Translations under genes and position numbers: made by a program | Assembly (NCBI GenBank): GCA_006176705.1 | Contig: QRFJ01003323.1 | Location: 85,932-149,931, forward strand | Length of the DNA: 64,000 bases | Origin: Cocos nucifera | Taxonomy: Eukaryota > Streptophyta > Magnoliopsida > Arecales > Arecaceae | Direction of reading: 5' to 3' | In this document: positions 47,471-58,724 of the stretch, piece after piece | Position numbering within the stretch: position 1 is the stretch's first letter | Layout: every line of letters starts with the position of its first letter | The notes under the pieces: generated by a model | What the model was told of the DNA's origin: nothing | The model's input: the letters and a program-made list of their open reading frames with translations, nothing else | The model's database searches: none

Positions 47471-48050
47471 CAGGTAAGAATCACTGGAAGGTTGTGAAGA
47501 TAATCCTAAAGTATTTGAGAAATACCAAGAACCAGTGGCTCATCTATAGAGATACTGACTTGAAACTTGTGGGATATACTGATTTTCATTTTCAGTCAGA
47601 TCACGATGATTGTAAGAGTGTGTCAGATTATGTGTTTATCCTGAACAGTGGAGTTGTCTACTGGAAGAGTTCTAAGCAACACACTATGGCTGATTCTATG
47701 TGCGAGGTAGAGTATGTCGCGGCATCTGATGCTGCGAAGGAAGCTATGCTGCTGCGAAAGTTCATCGACAAGCTGAGAGTGGCATCCTTCTTTGATGATC
47801 CGATTATGCTTTACTATGACAGCACTGCAACCATAGCTCAAGTGAAAGAGCCAAAGGTGCATCAATGCACCAAACACATTCTATGTCCCTACTACCTTGT
47901 ATGAGAAATCATAGAGCAAGGTGACATCAAGCTTCCAAGGATCGATGGAAATGAGAACGTGGCTGACACATTTACTAAAGCTCTTAGAATCAAAGACTTC
48001 GATAATCACAAATGAAAGATAGGTATTCGATATTGTTCTGAGTGGCTTTA
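47471..48050 (+). pseudogene. pol: F RNase H
   Basis: The open stretch 47494-47904 holds ILKYLRNTKNQWL, GYTDFHFQSDHDDCKS (first Asp region), CEVEYVAASDAAKEAM (Glu) and LYYDSTATIAQVKEPK (Asp region). A TGA near 47902 cuts the last part, which then continues through KLPRIDGNENVADTFTKAL. Confidence 0.82.
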
Positions 48051-48064
48051 GTCTAAGTGAGAGT
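48051..48064 (+). promoter_or_regulatory. F polypurine tract
   Basis: GTCTAAGTGAGAGT before the LTR start TGTTGGGAAATG. Confidence 0.75.
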
Positions 48065-48313
48065 TGTTGGGAAATGTATCCTAAAGCCAAGCATCTATGT
48101 TGTAGATTGTTGAGCTAAATATAATTTGTGCTTGAATTTTAATTGAATAAAATTATTATTCTGGTAGGTTCATCACTTTGTGCATTTTTATATAATGAAC
48201 TCTCTATGATGAAGTCCTTAGGACTATTTAGACTCGACAAAGAAAGATTTATCATTTAGTTCTTAAACTGATTATGACCAAATGATTCATTATTACCTAG
48301 GATGACAACGTTA
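48065..48313 (+). repeat. F 3' LTR, left fragment
   Basis: 249 bp, similar to the start of D's LTR on the other strand; interrupted by A3's LTR at 48314. CGTTA (48309-48313) should be A3's target duplication. Confidence 0.8.
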
Positions 48314-49174
48314 TGTAGGAACCAGATCTAGGATTTTAGGACTAGATCTTGAAACTTTTTCATGATCAGGAAGTGAAAGATTAAAATCAATCAAAATTAA
48401 TCTAAAACACCGTAGATCTAAGATTTTATTATATGATAATTGCATGGTATTTAAATCAAAAATTAAAAATTAAATAAGAAAGAAAAAGTTAATCATATCA
48501 ACCTAGATCTATACTACATCTAATGCAGCTATAAAATAATAGATCGGATTCGTTACCTGAGCAAGTTAGATGTTCTAACTTGCTGATCCAGACTTGAGAA
48601 TGAAGTCATGAGTTGCACACACATTCGGCCTCTAGGAGTCATCCACATGAGCCCATGAACATGTCAGAGATCCTGATGCAGGAAATCATCATTGTATGCT
48701 AGTACTGTGCTGATCTCTTTTCGACGGTCGATCCGATGCTTCCTTCTTTGAAACATGGATACTCCAAAATACCAGAAGAAAGAGAAGAAGATTTGTGATG
48801 CCGAGACACCTCTCAAAAGCTCACAAAAAGAGAGGAAGAGATCTAGAATAAAAACCCTTGAAGATGACCCTCTTCTTCTTCTTTGTTCTTTCTCTAGACA
48901 CCTTGATTTATATTTTTAATATCTCCATGACCTAAATTAATTTTTTTTTGATTTCTCTACACCAAAGAGACCTCTTAAATATCTACAATTCATAAAAATT
49001 TTAATAAAAAATTTCTTTTAAATAAAGAGATATGTGAAGTCCAAGATTAATCAAAACCCTAGATAGGAAAGTCATCAAATGGTAGATAGTTGGGGCGCCA
49101 AACTCTTGGGTGCCCCTACATTACTTTTCTGCTATGGATCAGCAAGGGAAGGTGCAATAAATGCCAAAGAATGC

Positions 49175-49214
<40 letters not shown>

Positions 49215-50799
49215 GGGAGGTGGTGGCATGAAAGGAAGGAAGTCTTTTGGTTGACTAGGACTCTATCTCATACAATGCTAAAGCAAAACCAATCTCTCCT
49301 TTTGACTTGGTCATCAAACAAATTTTCATATGAAAAAAAAGAAGAGAGAAGGGAGGCATGAGATTGCTTGGGGCATGGAGATTTTTCATGTAAAAGAAAA
49401 GAAAGAAGGGGTGGGGCGTGAGGAATTAGGTTGCACAAGGATAGGTAGTCCTAGTCACACTAGGACTCCTATTTTGACTTGATCAAACAAGATCTTTTAA
49501 CCAAATAAAAATAAGAGTAAATCAATCCAATAAAATAAGATCCTAACCCATTGAAGAATATAATTAAATTAAATTAAATTATATTTAATTTTAATTTATT
49601 TTTTAATCAAATTAGATAATTGGGTTGACCCAAGTCCTAGTTACACTAGGACTAGTTCTTCCTTACACTTGGCTTATCCAATATGCCAATTGAACTTGAT
49701 CCAATCAAGTCCAAATCAAATCTAATTAAATCATATTTAATTAGACTTAATCTCAGCCTACTGACTTAATCAAATTAAGTCAATTATCAATCAAATTGCT
49801 AATTGATCCTTCTGCAACACTTGCACTAGGTCAAACATCAATCGTATTGATCATTTAATCCTAAAATGATTCTAAATTGCTGATCAACCATCCAATCGGA
49901 ATGTGAACTCTAATGTGTGTAACCTTATAGGTCTGAACCTAAGTTGGTAACATAGCAATAAATTTCTATATCAATCAAAGTGACCATCTAGTAATGATAT
50001 TCGATGGTCGAATAGGTCGAAGGTGTAGAACACCATCCTTAGAACCCATATGGATATAGTTTTCATATAATTCATCCCCTTGACCATAATGCTCCTAGGA
50101 CACCTCAGAGTTCAACTATCAACTCTGATCAGGTTGTCCACATTGTATTTCAAAATATTAAATCCATCTGATTGATTATCCTGGCCAAGATTTTGTTATA
50201 TTGAAATATAGTGATACATTCTTCTCCAACTCTTGGAGTGGTCAATTCCATCTTGATCACAATCCAACTTCATAAGTACTTGACTGTGCCTAGAAGCCTT
50301 CCATTATTGAATTAGAAATTTAGTTAGTCTGGTACCAAAGCACAATGAGTTGCTTGCAAGTCACTGAGGTGATCTCAGGTCTAAGGGATACTTATACCTA
50401 TATCCCATCAGAGACATTCTCGATAGCATAATGCTCTGGAGTTGGTCACGTTCGATGACAATATACCATACATCTCACCTGTATGCCATACCAGTATTTT
50501 CATACTCCTTGGTTAAGAGAATAACCAATCTATATGGCATATAGAGATCTATGCTTAATAGACGCTGTCGCCCTAATTAACAGCCTATCATTTGGTCGTA
50601 AATAAATTTAAGGACTAATCGATAAATCCTCTCTTTATCGAAACTAAATAGTCCAAAGAACTTCATCACAATAATGAAGTTCATTAGAAGATGTAAATTT
50701 ATGATGAAAAACATGAAAAGAATTATTAATTAATAAATTAATTACAATATCTCAACCATCAACAAACTGATGATTGGCTTTGGGACATAATTTTCAATA
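48314..50799 (-). repeat. A3 3' LTR, complete
   Basis: 2486 bp; minus strand from TATTGAAAATTATG to GGTTCCTACA. It has no 31-bp minisatellite, unlike A1 and D. A GA microsatellite of about 34 bp lies at 49178-49211. Confidence 0.88.
49178..49211. repeat. (GA)17 microsatellite in A3 LTR
   Basis: Uninterrupted GA dinucleotides. The matching part of A2's LTR is deleted, so its age cannot be judged. Confidence 0.95.
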
Positions 50800-50814
50800 A
50801 CTCCCACTTGTCCT
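50800..50814 (-). promoter_or_regulatory. A3 polypurine tract
   Basis: Minus strand AGGACAAGTGGGAGT, next to the LTR start. Confidence 0.82.
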
Positions 50815-51330
50815 AAAGCCACTTGGCACAATATCTAATATCCATCTTCGACTTATGGTTGTCGAACTCCTTGATTGCTAGGGCTTTAGTGAAGGAATTT
50901 GCTAGGTTCTTCTTTTCATCGATCTTCTGAAGGTCGATGTCATCATGATCCACAATCTCACGAATCAAATGTAAGCAGTGCAAAATGTGCTTTGTCTACT
51001 GGTGTGCCTTCGGTTCCTTTGCTTGAGCTATGGCACCAACGTTGTTACAATAGAGCAGGACTGGACCATGAGTGGAGGGTGCTACTCTGAGCTCAGTGAT
51101 GAACTTCCTCAGCCACACAGCTTTCTTTGTTGCATCTGATGTTGCCATGTACTCGACTTCACAAATAGAGTCAGCCACTATATGCTGCTTGGAATTTTTT
51201 CAGCAGATGACTCCACCATTTAGAGTAAACATATACCCCAACATATTTTTACTATCATCATGGTCAGATTGAAAGCTGAAATCTGTAAACCCTATAAGCT
51301 TCAGAGCTGACTCACCATAAACTAATCATT
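50815..51330 (-). pseudogene. pol: A3 RNase H, broken
   Basis: 50996-51178 carries CEVEYMATSDATKKAVW (Glu), LLYCNNVGAIAQAKEPK (the Asp of LYCD is Asn) and HQ. The first Asp region (GFTDFSFQSDHDDSKNMLG) lies near 51240-51290. A stop replaces Trp near 51198, and a TAG follows KAHQ at about 50993. Confidence 0.78.
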
Positions 51331-52475
51331 GATTCTTAGTATTTCTCAAATACTTAAGGATGGTTTTAAACACCTTCCAATGATTTTCTCTAGGATCAGA
51401 CTGGTATCTACTGACTACTCCTAGTGAGTATGCCACGTCTGATCTCGTACATGTCATTGCATATATAATAGACCCCACTGTCGAAACATATGGAATTCTA
51501 CTCATACGCTCTCTCTGCATTTTACTCATAGCTCTCTCTCTTGAGTAGTTGTCGGACAATCCTTCTTAGAGAGAGAAATTTCTTGGCCTATCAGGGGACA
51601 GCCCTTTTTGAAATTCTCCATGCTGAACCTCTTCAACACAATTTCTATGTATGTGGATTGGGATGTACCAAGCATCCTTTTAGATCTATCCCTATAGATC
51701 TTCATCCGTAGGATGTAGGATGCTTCACCCAAGTTCTTCATGAAAAATTATGATAACAACTAGACTTTTATTCCTTGTAGTGTGGGGATGTCATTCCTGA
51801 TTAAGAGAATGTCATCCATGTACAAAATAAGGAATACCACTGCTGGACCATTTGCCCATTTGTAAATGCAGGGTTCTTCTCCATTCTTAACGAAGCCATA
51901 TGTTTTGATCACTTTATCAAAATGTATGTTCCAACTCTGAGATACTTGCTTTAATCTATAAATGGATCTCTGAAGCCTGCATACCTTGGACTCATCTATG
52001 GATGTGAACCCCTTCGGTTGTATCATGTACACCTCTTCGATTAGCTCTCCATTTAGGAAAGCTATCTTCACATCGATCTACTAGATCTCATAGTCCAGGT
52101 GGATAGTTATTGCAAGAATTATCCGAATAGATTTGAGCATTGCCATTGGAGAGAATGTCCTGTCATAGTCAATACTATAACGTTGACGATACTCCTTGGC
52201 AACCAGATGGACTTTATAGGTTTCCATCTTTTCTTTTGCACCTTTTTTTCTTTTGAATACCCATTTACACCCAATGGATTTAACCCCTTTAGGTGGATCA
52301 ACTAATGTCCATACATCATTGACCTTCATGGAATCCATTTCGAATCTCATGGCTTCTAGCCATTTTTCAGAGTCGGGTCTCTGCATCGCATCCATATAAG
52401 TGGTTGGGTCCTCATCATTCTCATCGAGTTCGGTGGGATCATCATCCTGGATCAAGAATCCATAGTATCTATCCA
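51331..52475 (-). pseudogene. pol: A3 reverse transcriptase, broken
   Basis: 52081-52455 has the acidic linker, WTLVDPPKGVKSIGCKWVFKR and DYDRTFSPMAMLKSIR. 51760-52071 has FLNGELIEEVYMIQP, YRLKQVSQSWN and the catalytic YMDDILLI, both Asp kept. 51526-51741 has MKNLGEASYILRMKIYRD. At about 51505-51540 the QEREL/QRERMSRIPY text is locally duplicated (ATGAGTA-GAGAGAG twice), breaking the frame. The thumb and connection continue to 51326. Confidence 0.82.
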
Positions 52476-53021
52476 GACGGCGCAGTACTCTACTAGATCA
52501 TCTTAATGGTTTGGGTTCACTAGGCTTCAGATCTGATCTGATCAAATCGATCTTAGATTCAATATTTTGTGTCGGACTTTCTACATGTTGAATTTTATCA
52601 AGTTCAACCTTAGAGGCAATAGTTTCTTTACTAAGAAACTTTTTTTTCAAAATGACTGTCCTAAGGCTGACGAACACCTTTTGTTCATCAGCATGGTAGA
52701 AATAGTATCCTTTGGTCTTTTTTGGGTACCCTATAAATGCACACTTATCGGACCTAGGTCCAAGTTTATCTATAATTATCCATTTGCCATAAGCCAAGCA
52801 CCCCAAGATCACGAGGTGTAAAAATGCTGGCTTACGTCCTATCCATATCTCATATGGAGTTTTCACCATAGATTTACTTGGAATCCTATTTAAAAGATAG
52901 CAAGCCGATTCGAGTGCATATCCCTAGAGGAATATCGGCAAGCTGGCAAAACCCATCATGGATCAGACCATGTCTAATAGAGTCCAATTCCTTCTTTTAG
53001 ATACCTCATTATGCTGTGGTG
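52476..53021 (-). pseudogene. pol: A3 integrase, C-terminal part
   Basis: 52498-52869 reads KTPYEIWIGRKPAFLHL, LGPRSDKCAFIGYPKKTKGYYFY and VFVSLRTVILKKKFLS. Upstream (52870-53021) are SACYLLNRIPSKS and the NWTLLDMVWSMMG region with mutated positions; SERRN is degraded (SKRRN). The gene is split at 53021 by B2. Confidence 0.8.
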
Positions 53022-55319
53022 TGAAGGGAAATCCTGATTTCCCGGTCCAGGTTCGTTCAGATCTGATTAGATCAAGAGATATATTTCAAAAATTTTCTCT
53101 TGATCTTAATCAGATCTTGATAAATTTCAGATCTGATTCTTATTATTTTAATAAATAAAATAAAATAAGATAAATTAAATCAAATTTAATTTACCTGATT
53201 TGGGTAATCCTATTACCCTGTAGATGATCCTGATTGCAGCGGAAGGTTCTAGATCTCAGCCACGCAAGCGCCTGGCCTCTACCGGTATCCACTCGGGTTG
53301 GATCTGGAGAACCTCTTCTTCTCTATCACACCTCCAAAAATCAGATCTGGATCTGATCTGGAGGATCTTCAAAACTCTTTTGAAGATCTGCAGTCGTCCT
53401 TTTGCAGCAGCGCAGCCTTCTTGCTTTTGATCGCCTTTCCTTGATCTGAATCGCACCAAACTAAGTCCAAAACACTTTTGGACGTGGAGAGCAAGGGGAG
53501 AAGAGAGTATGGCATGGAGGAAGGAGGGGAGAGGCAGCCTTGGACGTGGGAAATCTCTTTCAATAAACTTTGACTTCACTTGGAATTAGGGTTGGGCGCA
53601 GGGTCTTATTTATAGACCTAAGCTTGTGATCCAACTCCTCTTCCTCTCAACCAATCACAACCCTTTGTGAAATCAGATCTAAATCTGATTGGTTGAAAAA
53701 GAGACCCCTGGATTCCTCCTTAGAGGGCGCCTAAGACCAGTCAAACTGGATTCTTAGTAGAACTCTAATTGGAATCCAAAAAGGGAGGTGGAGTCCTTGT
53801 CCAACAAGGACTCCTAGGCGCCTCCTACTTGGGCTCACGCCACCCTTGGCGTGCGCCCTTCTCCTTGCCAGGTTCTGGCAGGGGGACAGGCCCCCACCAG
53901 CTCTCCAATAGGTGCATGACATGTGGTCAAAAGTCAAAGGGTCAATGGTCAACGTTTGACCAGTCAAAGGTAGACTTTTGACCAAAGTCAAAGAACAAGA
54001 AATGGCAGGTGACCAAAAATGGCAGGTAATGTCTTACAAATAAGACAACCTTATTCTGACTTGGACAACCTCCAGTCAGACCATATGAAGGCCTCTGATT
54101 GAGCACAAACTCCTTTGGCTCAGTCAGGACAACTTATTTATGATAGTAAAAGAAGAACGTTAGGTTCAATCGAGTGCTAGCACGATTTCCTTGAACCTAA
54201 TTGAATCTCATTCAGATCAATTGAACTAGATCAGTTCAATTGATGATCACCAGATTCAAACCCTTGTTTGTGTGACCCAGTTAGGTTCAGTTCTGTATGG
54301 TAATGGGATATGTCATGATCTCTATCATCGACATCATCGAAACTCCTTTCGATGGATCAGAACTCTTCTGATTCGAACAGCTAGAATGATCGATCATCTA
54401 AATCATTCTAATTGCTCCCAAAATCCACCAGTGACACCTAGCAGTATATGGTGGCAACCCATCAGAGCTGAATGCGAACCTCTTGGTGCAGCTACCTGTG
54501 TGATTAAGTTCTTCTATCTTGAGCCCCGATCAGATTAGGGTTAAGGTGAACTCGTCAAACCCTAGTCTCTGTCATATGATGTAATCATTCGATTCGAGTC
54601 CAATGTGAAAATCTAAATAGAAACTCTTTCTATTATTTCACTCTGCCATGGCCATGGGCTTCTGGACTTGATTCTCATGATCATCATAGGGCTGCTCCTC
54701 TACCACCGAGGTAGATAGATTCCCATCTTGATGCAATCCAGTTCCTACAATGAACATGCTATAGCCAACATACACCTCAGGGTTCCATATGGCTAGGAGA
54801 CCGAGTAATGGTGTAGTCAAACTATAACACCCTCAAGGTGAACTGCCGATGCATCTCAGGTCAAAGAACCAGACACACTACTGCAGCATCGAGTCAGTCA
54901 TTGACGAGAAGGTAGACTTCCTAATGACTACTCGAGGTGGTCACGCTCAGTGCCCTCGTTCTCTAACGAGTACCTGTACTCTCGCTCCGGTGTCTCCACA
55001 CCGTAGACTCAAGACTCATCTACTAAAGAGAAGCGATTCGTACACCAACCTTCCGGATCAATCACCATCCTCGTGATGATCCTATGGTCGGGAGCATGTT
55101 TATGAGTTAATAATGATTATTCATGTCTTAAATTTTCAACTCTTGAAAATATGAATTATCATTACCATTAACTCAAAGGATGTATCACAGACACTAAATA
55201 CACATATGTGATAGAAAATAACCCATTTTCATTAATTATAGTCAAAATTATAATTTTGCCCCTAGAAGTGTATTACAAGTGTCAGCCAATTCTGGCTTCT
55301 AGGGCACATATATCTAACA
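53022..55319 (-). repeat. B2 3' LTR
   Basis: 2298 bp; minus strand TGTTAGATATATG to TTTCCCTTCA. The W-box cluster is at 53924-53992, TATA at 53607-53614 and a GC-rich hairpin at 53831-53858. Confidence 0.95.
53831..53858. other. GC-rich hairpin in B2 3' LTR
   Basis: Arms GGGCTCACGCC and GGCGTGCGCCC (one mismatch) around ACCCTT. B2's other LTR has the same form at 62003-62030. B1 (13349-13376) has the core as AAGGGT, the reverse complement. Confidence 0.85.
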
Positions 55320-55334
55320 ATCTCCCACTTGTCC
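55320..55334 (-). promoter_or_regulatory. B2 polypurine tract
   Basis: Minus strand GGACAAGTGGGAGAT next to the LTR start, intact. Confidence 0.9.
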
Positions 55335-56860
55335 TAAAGCCAATTGGCTACAAGTCTAAGTCCCATCTTCTCAAGGTGGGCTTCGATCTTCTGCTGGCCC
55401 AACGGCTTTGTAAGTGGGTCTGCCACATTATCTGCGGAGTTGACTCTCTTGACCTCAACGTAACCTTTCTCAAGGTAATCGCGGATGAGGATGATATCGC
55501 CGCTCAATGTGCTTGGACTTCTGGTGAGACCTCGGCTCCTTAGCAAGGGCTATGGCGCCATTGTTGTCGCAGTAAAGAGGAATGGCATCTGATGGCATTA
55601 CTCCAATTTCTGCAGCAAACTTCTTGTACCAGAATGCTTCCTTTGCAGCCTCTGATGCAGCTATATATTCTGCTTCCATGGTGGAATCTGCTATCACAGT
55701 TTGCTTGGAACTCTTCCAGCTGACAGCTCCACCATTGCACACAAACAGACTTCCAGATGTCGACTTTCGATCATCTATATCGGACATGAAATCCGAGTCT
55801 GTGTATCCCTGGACTTGGAGTTCTCCATTACCAAAGACCAACATCATATCCTTAGTTCTTCTCAAGTACTTAAGGATACATTTCACAGAAGTCCAGTGTT
55901 CTTCACCTGGATTTGACTGATATCTGCTTGTGACACTCACAGCATGGGCTATATCAGGTCGTGTACATAGCATGGCATACATGAGGCTCCCTATTGCAGA
56001 AGCATAAGGGATCTTGCTCATGCGTTCTATTTCCTCAGGTGTGCTGGGGCACATCTTCTTGGAAAGATGAATACCATGTCTGAAGGGTATTAATCCCCTC
56101 TTAGAGTTTTCCATACTAAACCTCTTTAGTACTTCCTCTATGTACATCTTCTGTGAAAGTCCTAGCATCCTATTCGGTCTATCCCTATAGACCTTAATTC
56201 CTAGAATAAAGGATGCTTCACCTAGGTCTTTCATGGAGAATTCCTTGGACAACCACATCTTGACTGATGTCAACATGGGAATATCATTCCCAATAAGGAG
56301 GATGTCATCCACGTACAATACGAGGAAGACAACAGCGCTCCCACTGACCCTTTTGAAAACACATGGTTCCTCTTCATTTTTGATGAAACCAAACTTTTTG
56401 ATCACATCATTGAAACGAGTGTTCCAGCTCCGAGATGCTTGCTTAAGTCCATATATGGACCTTTGCAGCTTGCAAACCTTGTGATCAGTATCACTGGATG
56501 TGAAACCTAGCGGCTGTTCCATATAGATATCTTCCTCAAGATATCCATTTAGGAATGCCGTTTTCACGTCCATTTGCCATATTTCATAATCGAAATAGGC
56601 TGCAACGGCAAGCAATGTGCGGATGGATTTTAGCATAGCCTACTGGGGAAAAGGTATCCTGATAGTCAATGCCTTCGCGTTGACTATAACCTTTTGCCAC
56701 CTAGTCTAGCCTTGAATGTCTCCACATTCCCATCTGCACCAATCTTTCTCTTGAAGATCCATTTACACCCAATAGGTACTATACCTTCTGGTGGATCTAC
56801 CAAGGTCCAGACTTGGTTTGAGTGCATCGAGTCGATTCTCTGACTTCATTGCCTCAAGCC
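55335..56860 (-). pseudogene. pol: B2 reverse transcriptase and RNase H
   Basis: A 388-codon open stretch (55470-56636) runs from MLKSIRTLLAVAAYF through QMDVKTAFLNG, YGLKQASRSWN, catalytic YVDDILLIGND, MKDLGEASFILG, and then RNase H with GYTDSDF (Asp), MEAEYIAASEAAKE (Glu), LYCDNNGAIAL (Asp) and HQKSKHIERRYH. A one-base insertion near 55490 shifts the last 50 codons, which continue at 55334-55480 (VEVKRVNSADNVADPLTKP). Three single-base insertions at about 56641, 56700 and 56838 break the N-terminal fingers; B1 lacks them. All catalytic residues are present, so the damage is purely frameshift and could partly be assembly error. Confidence 0.9.
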
Positions 56861-57137
56861 ATTTCTCGGAGTCGATATCTGATATCGCCTCGTTGTAGGT
56901 TTTGGGATCATCACCATGAGCACCATTACCTATGAGGAACATTTCCTCTACTTCCTCTGAAATAATACCTAAGTATCTTTCAGGGGGACGGGAAACTCTT
57001 TCCGATCTACGAGGTGGAGGAGGTAGTGTTCTTATTGGCTCAACCTGATTTGGTTCCACTTGGTCCTTAGCTCTTTCTACTTGTGAGACTTTCTCATCAA
57101 GCTTAATCTGCTTTCCAATGCCGCTATCTTGAATAAA
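56861..57137 (-). pseudogene. pol: B2 integrase-RT linker
   Basis: Reads from TAG (57135-57137, after FLEK) through FIQDSGIGKQIKLDEKVSQ, PIRTLPPPPRRSERVSRPP and YNEAISDIDSEKWLEAM, in frame with both neighbours apart from the stop. The same TAG is in B1 at about 16650. Confidence 0.8.
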
Positions 57138-58724
57138 CTATTTTTCAAGAAATATGGCATGTCGACTCACAATCACATTGTGGTCTTCTGGAATGTAGAA
57201 ATAGTATCCTAATGACTCTTTAGGATATCCTATGAATCGAGCTCTAAAGGACCTAAACTCTAACTTGTCCGCTTGTTGTCTTTTGACATAAGCCGGACAA
57301 CCCCAAATTCTGAGATGACTCAGACTTGGTTTCTTACCGTGCCATATCTCATACGGTGTGGTAGGAACGGTTTTAGAGGGAACCCTATTCAGTAAATAGA
57401 TTGAAGTTAATAATGAATGTCCCCAAAGAAAATCTAGGAGGTCTGTGAAGCTCATCATGGATCGAACCATATCCAATAGAGTCCGATTTCTCCGTTCTGA
57501 AACCCCGTTGAGTTGAGGTGTTCCTGGTGGAGTCCATTGAGAGACTATGCCATTTTCCTTAAGATAGTCTAGGAATTCCCGGCTAAGGTATTCACCTCCT
57601 CGATCTGATCGAAGAACCTTAATGGGTTTTCCAGTTTGTTTTTCTACTTCATGTCTGAATTCTTTGAACTTTTCAAAAGCTTCAGACTTGTGTCTCATAA
57701 GATACACATACCCATACCTAGACAGATCATCGGTAAAGGTAATGAAGTAGACAAAATTGCCTCTAGCCGGCACATCAAATGGGCCGCACACATCAGTATG
57801 TACTAGGGCAAGGAGATCTGTGGCCCTCTCCCCATGTCCAACAAAAGGGAGTTTAGTCATTTTGCCTTGAAGACAAGATTCACAAGTTGGATATGACTCA
57901 AAAGTCAATGGACTCAATAGCCCATTTTTCTCCAATTTGTTAATCCTATCTTCTGCTATATGACCTAATCTCAGGTGCCATAGATATCTGTCGTTTGGAC
58001 TATCCCTAGGTCGTTTGGCATTCACGTTTTGCTCGATAGTTAAAACAGGTACATCAATATGTAGCTGATAAAGACCATTAATAAGGAAACCATTTGCAAT
58101 TTTATTTCTTTCATAAAGAATGTTACAATGGTCCTTAAAGAAGGTGATCACATAACCTTCTTGTGCTAAGCATGAAACAGAAATCAAATTCCTGCTAGCT
58201 GCAGGCACATAATAACAGTCTTTTAAAACTAAGTCTAAACCAGATGGTAATCGAAGAGGGTATGTTCCCACGGCTACTGCAGCAACTCTTGCTCCATTAC
58301 CGATGCGTAGGATCATGTCTCCATCCCTCAGCCTCCTGCTATCCTCAAGACCCTGCATAGAAGTGCACAGATGAGCACTAGAACCAGAGTCAAGCACCCA
58401 ACTGGATGCAGAAGAAACCGTAAGGTTAGACTCAATAACGAGCATACCTCCAGAAGGACCTTCCTTCTTGTTCTTCAGGGTGGCCAGGTAAGTAGGGCAG
58501 TTCCGCTTCCAATGGCCGTCGCTGTTGCAATGGAAACACTTTCCTTTGCCATCGACCTTCTTCTTCGGTTCTGCCTTCTTCTTCTTTGATCCTTCCACCT
58601 TTTGCTTTTTCACAGACTTCTTTTTCTTTCCATAAGACTTTCTTTTGGAAGAAGTCCGTTCCATAGCAAGAACTGAGCCTTTAGAACCTTTCATAGAAAG
58701 CTCAGCGGTAACCAGCATATTCAT
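57138..58724 (-). CDS. pol: B2 Gag C-terminus, protease and integrase (528 codons open)
   Basis: Open without interruption. In order: a lysine-rich tract and the zinc knuckle CFHCNSDGHWKRNC (complete CX2CX4HX4C, about residues 60-73); protease with WVLDSGSSAHLC (about 106-117); the pre-integrase HHCC domain WHLRLGHI...CESCLQGK (about 250-290); integrase core with first Asp in HTDVCGPF, second in RSDRGGEY and Glu in VSERRNRT; then TPYEIWHGKKPSLSHLRIWGC and a YYFYIPEDHNV C-terminal module. Every expected catalytic residue is present. The ATG used is internal: real translation would begin upstream at 59284. The frame ends at TAG after FLEK. It is the best preserved polyprotein segment in the window. 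Confidence 0.92.
   Translation of the reverse strand: MNMLVTAELSMKGSKGSVLAMERTSSKRKSYGKKKKSVKKQKVEGSKKKKAEPKKKVDGKGKCFHCNSDGHWKRNCPTYLATLKNKKEGPSGGMLVIESNLTVSSASSWVLDSGSSAHLCTSMQGLEDSRRLRDGDMILRIGNGARVAAVAVGTYPLRLPSGLDLVLKDCYYVPAASRNLISVSCLAQEGYVITFFKDHCNILYERNKIANGFLINGLYQLHIDVPVLTIEQNVNAKRPRDSPNDRYLWHLRLGHIAEDRINKLEKNGLLSPLTFESYPTCESCLQGKMTKLPFVGHGERATDLLALVHTDVCGPFDVPARGNFVYFITFTDDLSRYGYVYLMRHKSEAFEKFKEFRHEVEKQTGKPIKVLRSDRGGEYLSREFLDYLKENGIVSQWTPPGTPQLNGVSERRNRTLLDMVRSMMSFTDLLDFLWGHSLLTSIYLLNRVPSKTVPTTPYEIWHGKKPSLSHLRIWGCPAYVKRQQADKLEFRSFRARFIGYPKESLGYYFYIPEDHNVIVSRHAIFLEK

Larger units (their letters stand above)
45684..48313 (+). mobile_element. F: Angela-like Ty1/copia element, 3' fragment
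   Basis: F starts inside the integrase gene at the equivalent of D's 36484, then keeps the rest of integrase, RT, RNase H, a polypurine tract and the first 249 bp of its 3' LTR, where A3 is inserted. It lies in the opposite orientation to D and is a separate copy of the same stretch. Confidence 0.85.
48314..53021 (-). mobile_element. A3: Angela-like Ty1/copia element, 3' portion
   Basis: On the minus strand: 3' LTR, polypurine tract, RNase H, RT and the end of integrase. It is interrupted at 53021 by B2 and continues at 63490-64000. The 5' end is beyond the window. Several stops and frameshifts are present. Its LTR is the reference for reconstructing A2's LTR. Confidence 0.88.

Noticed and set aside
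45684..48313. F as the missing half of D, inverted around E
   Set aside because: F and D both contain the same part of pol (integrase to RNase H), so they are two copies rather than two halves.
49178..49211. GA repeat as a GAGA-type regulatory element
   Set aside because: A simple microsatellite explains it; no copy in a related LTR is available to show conservation.
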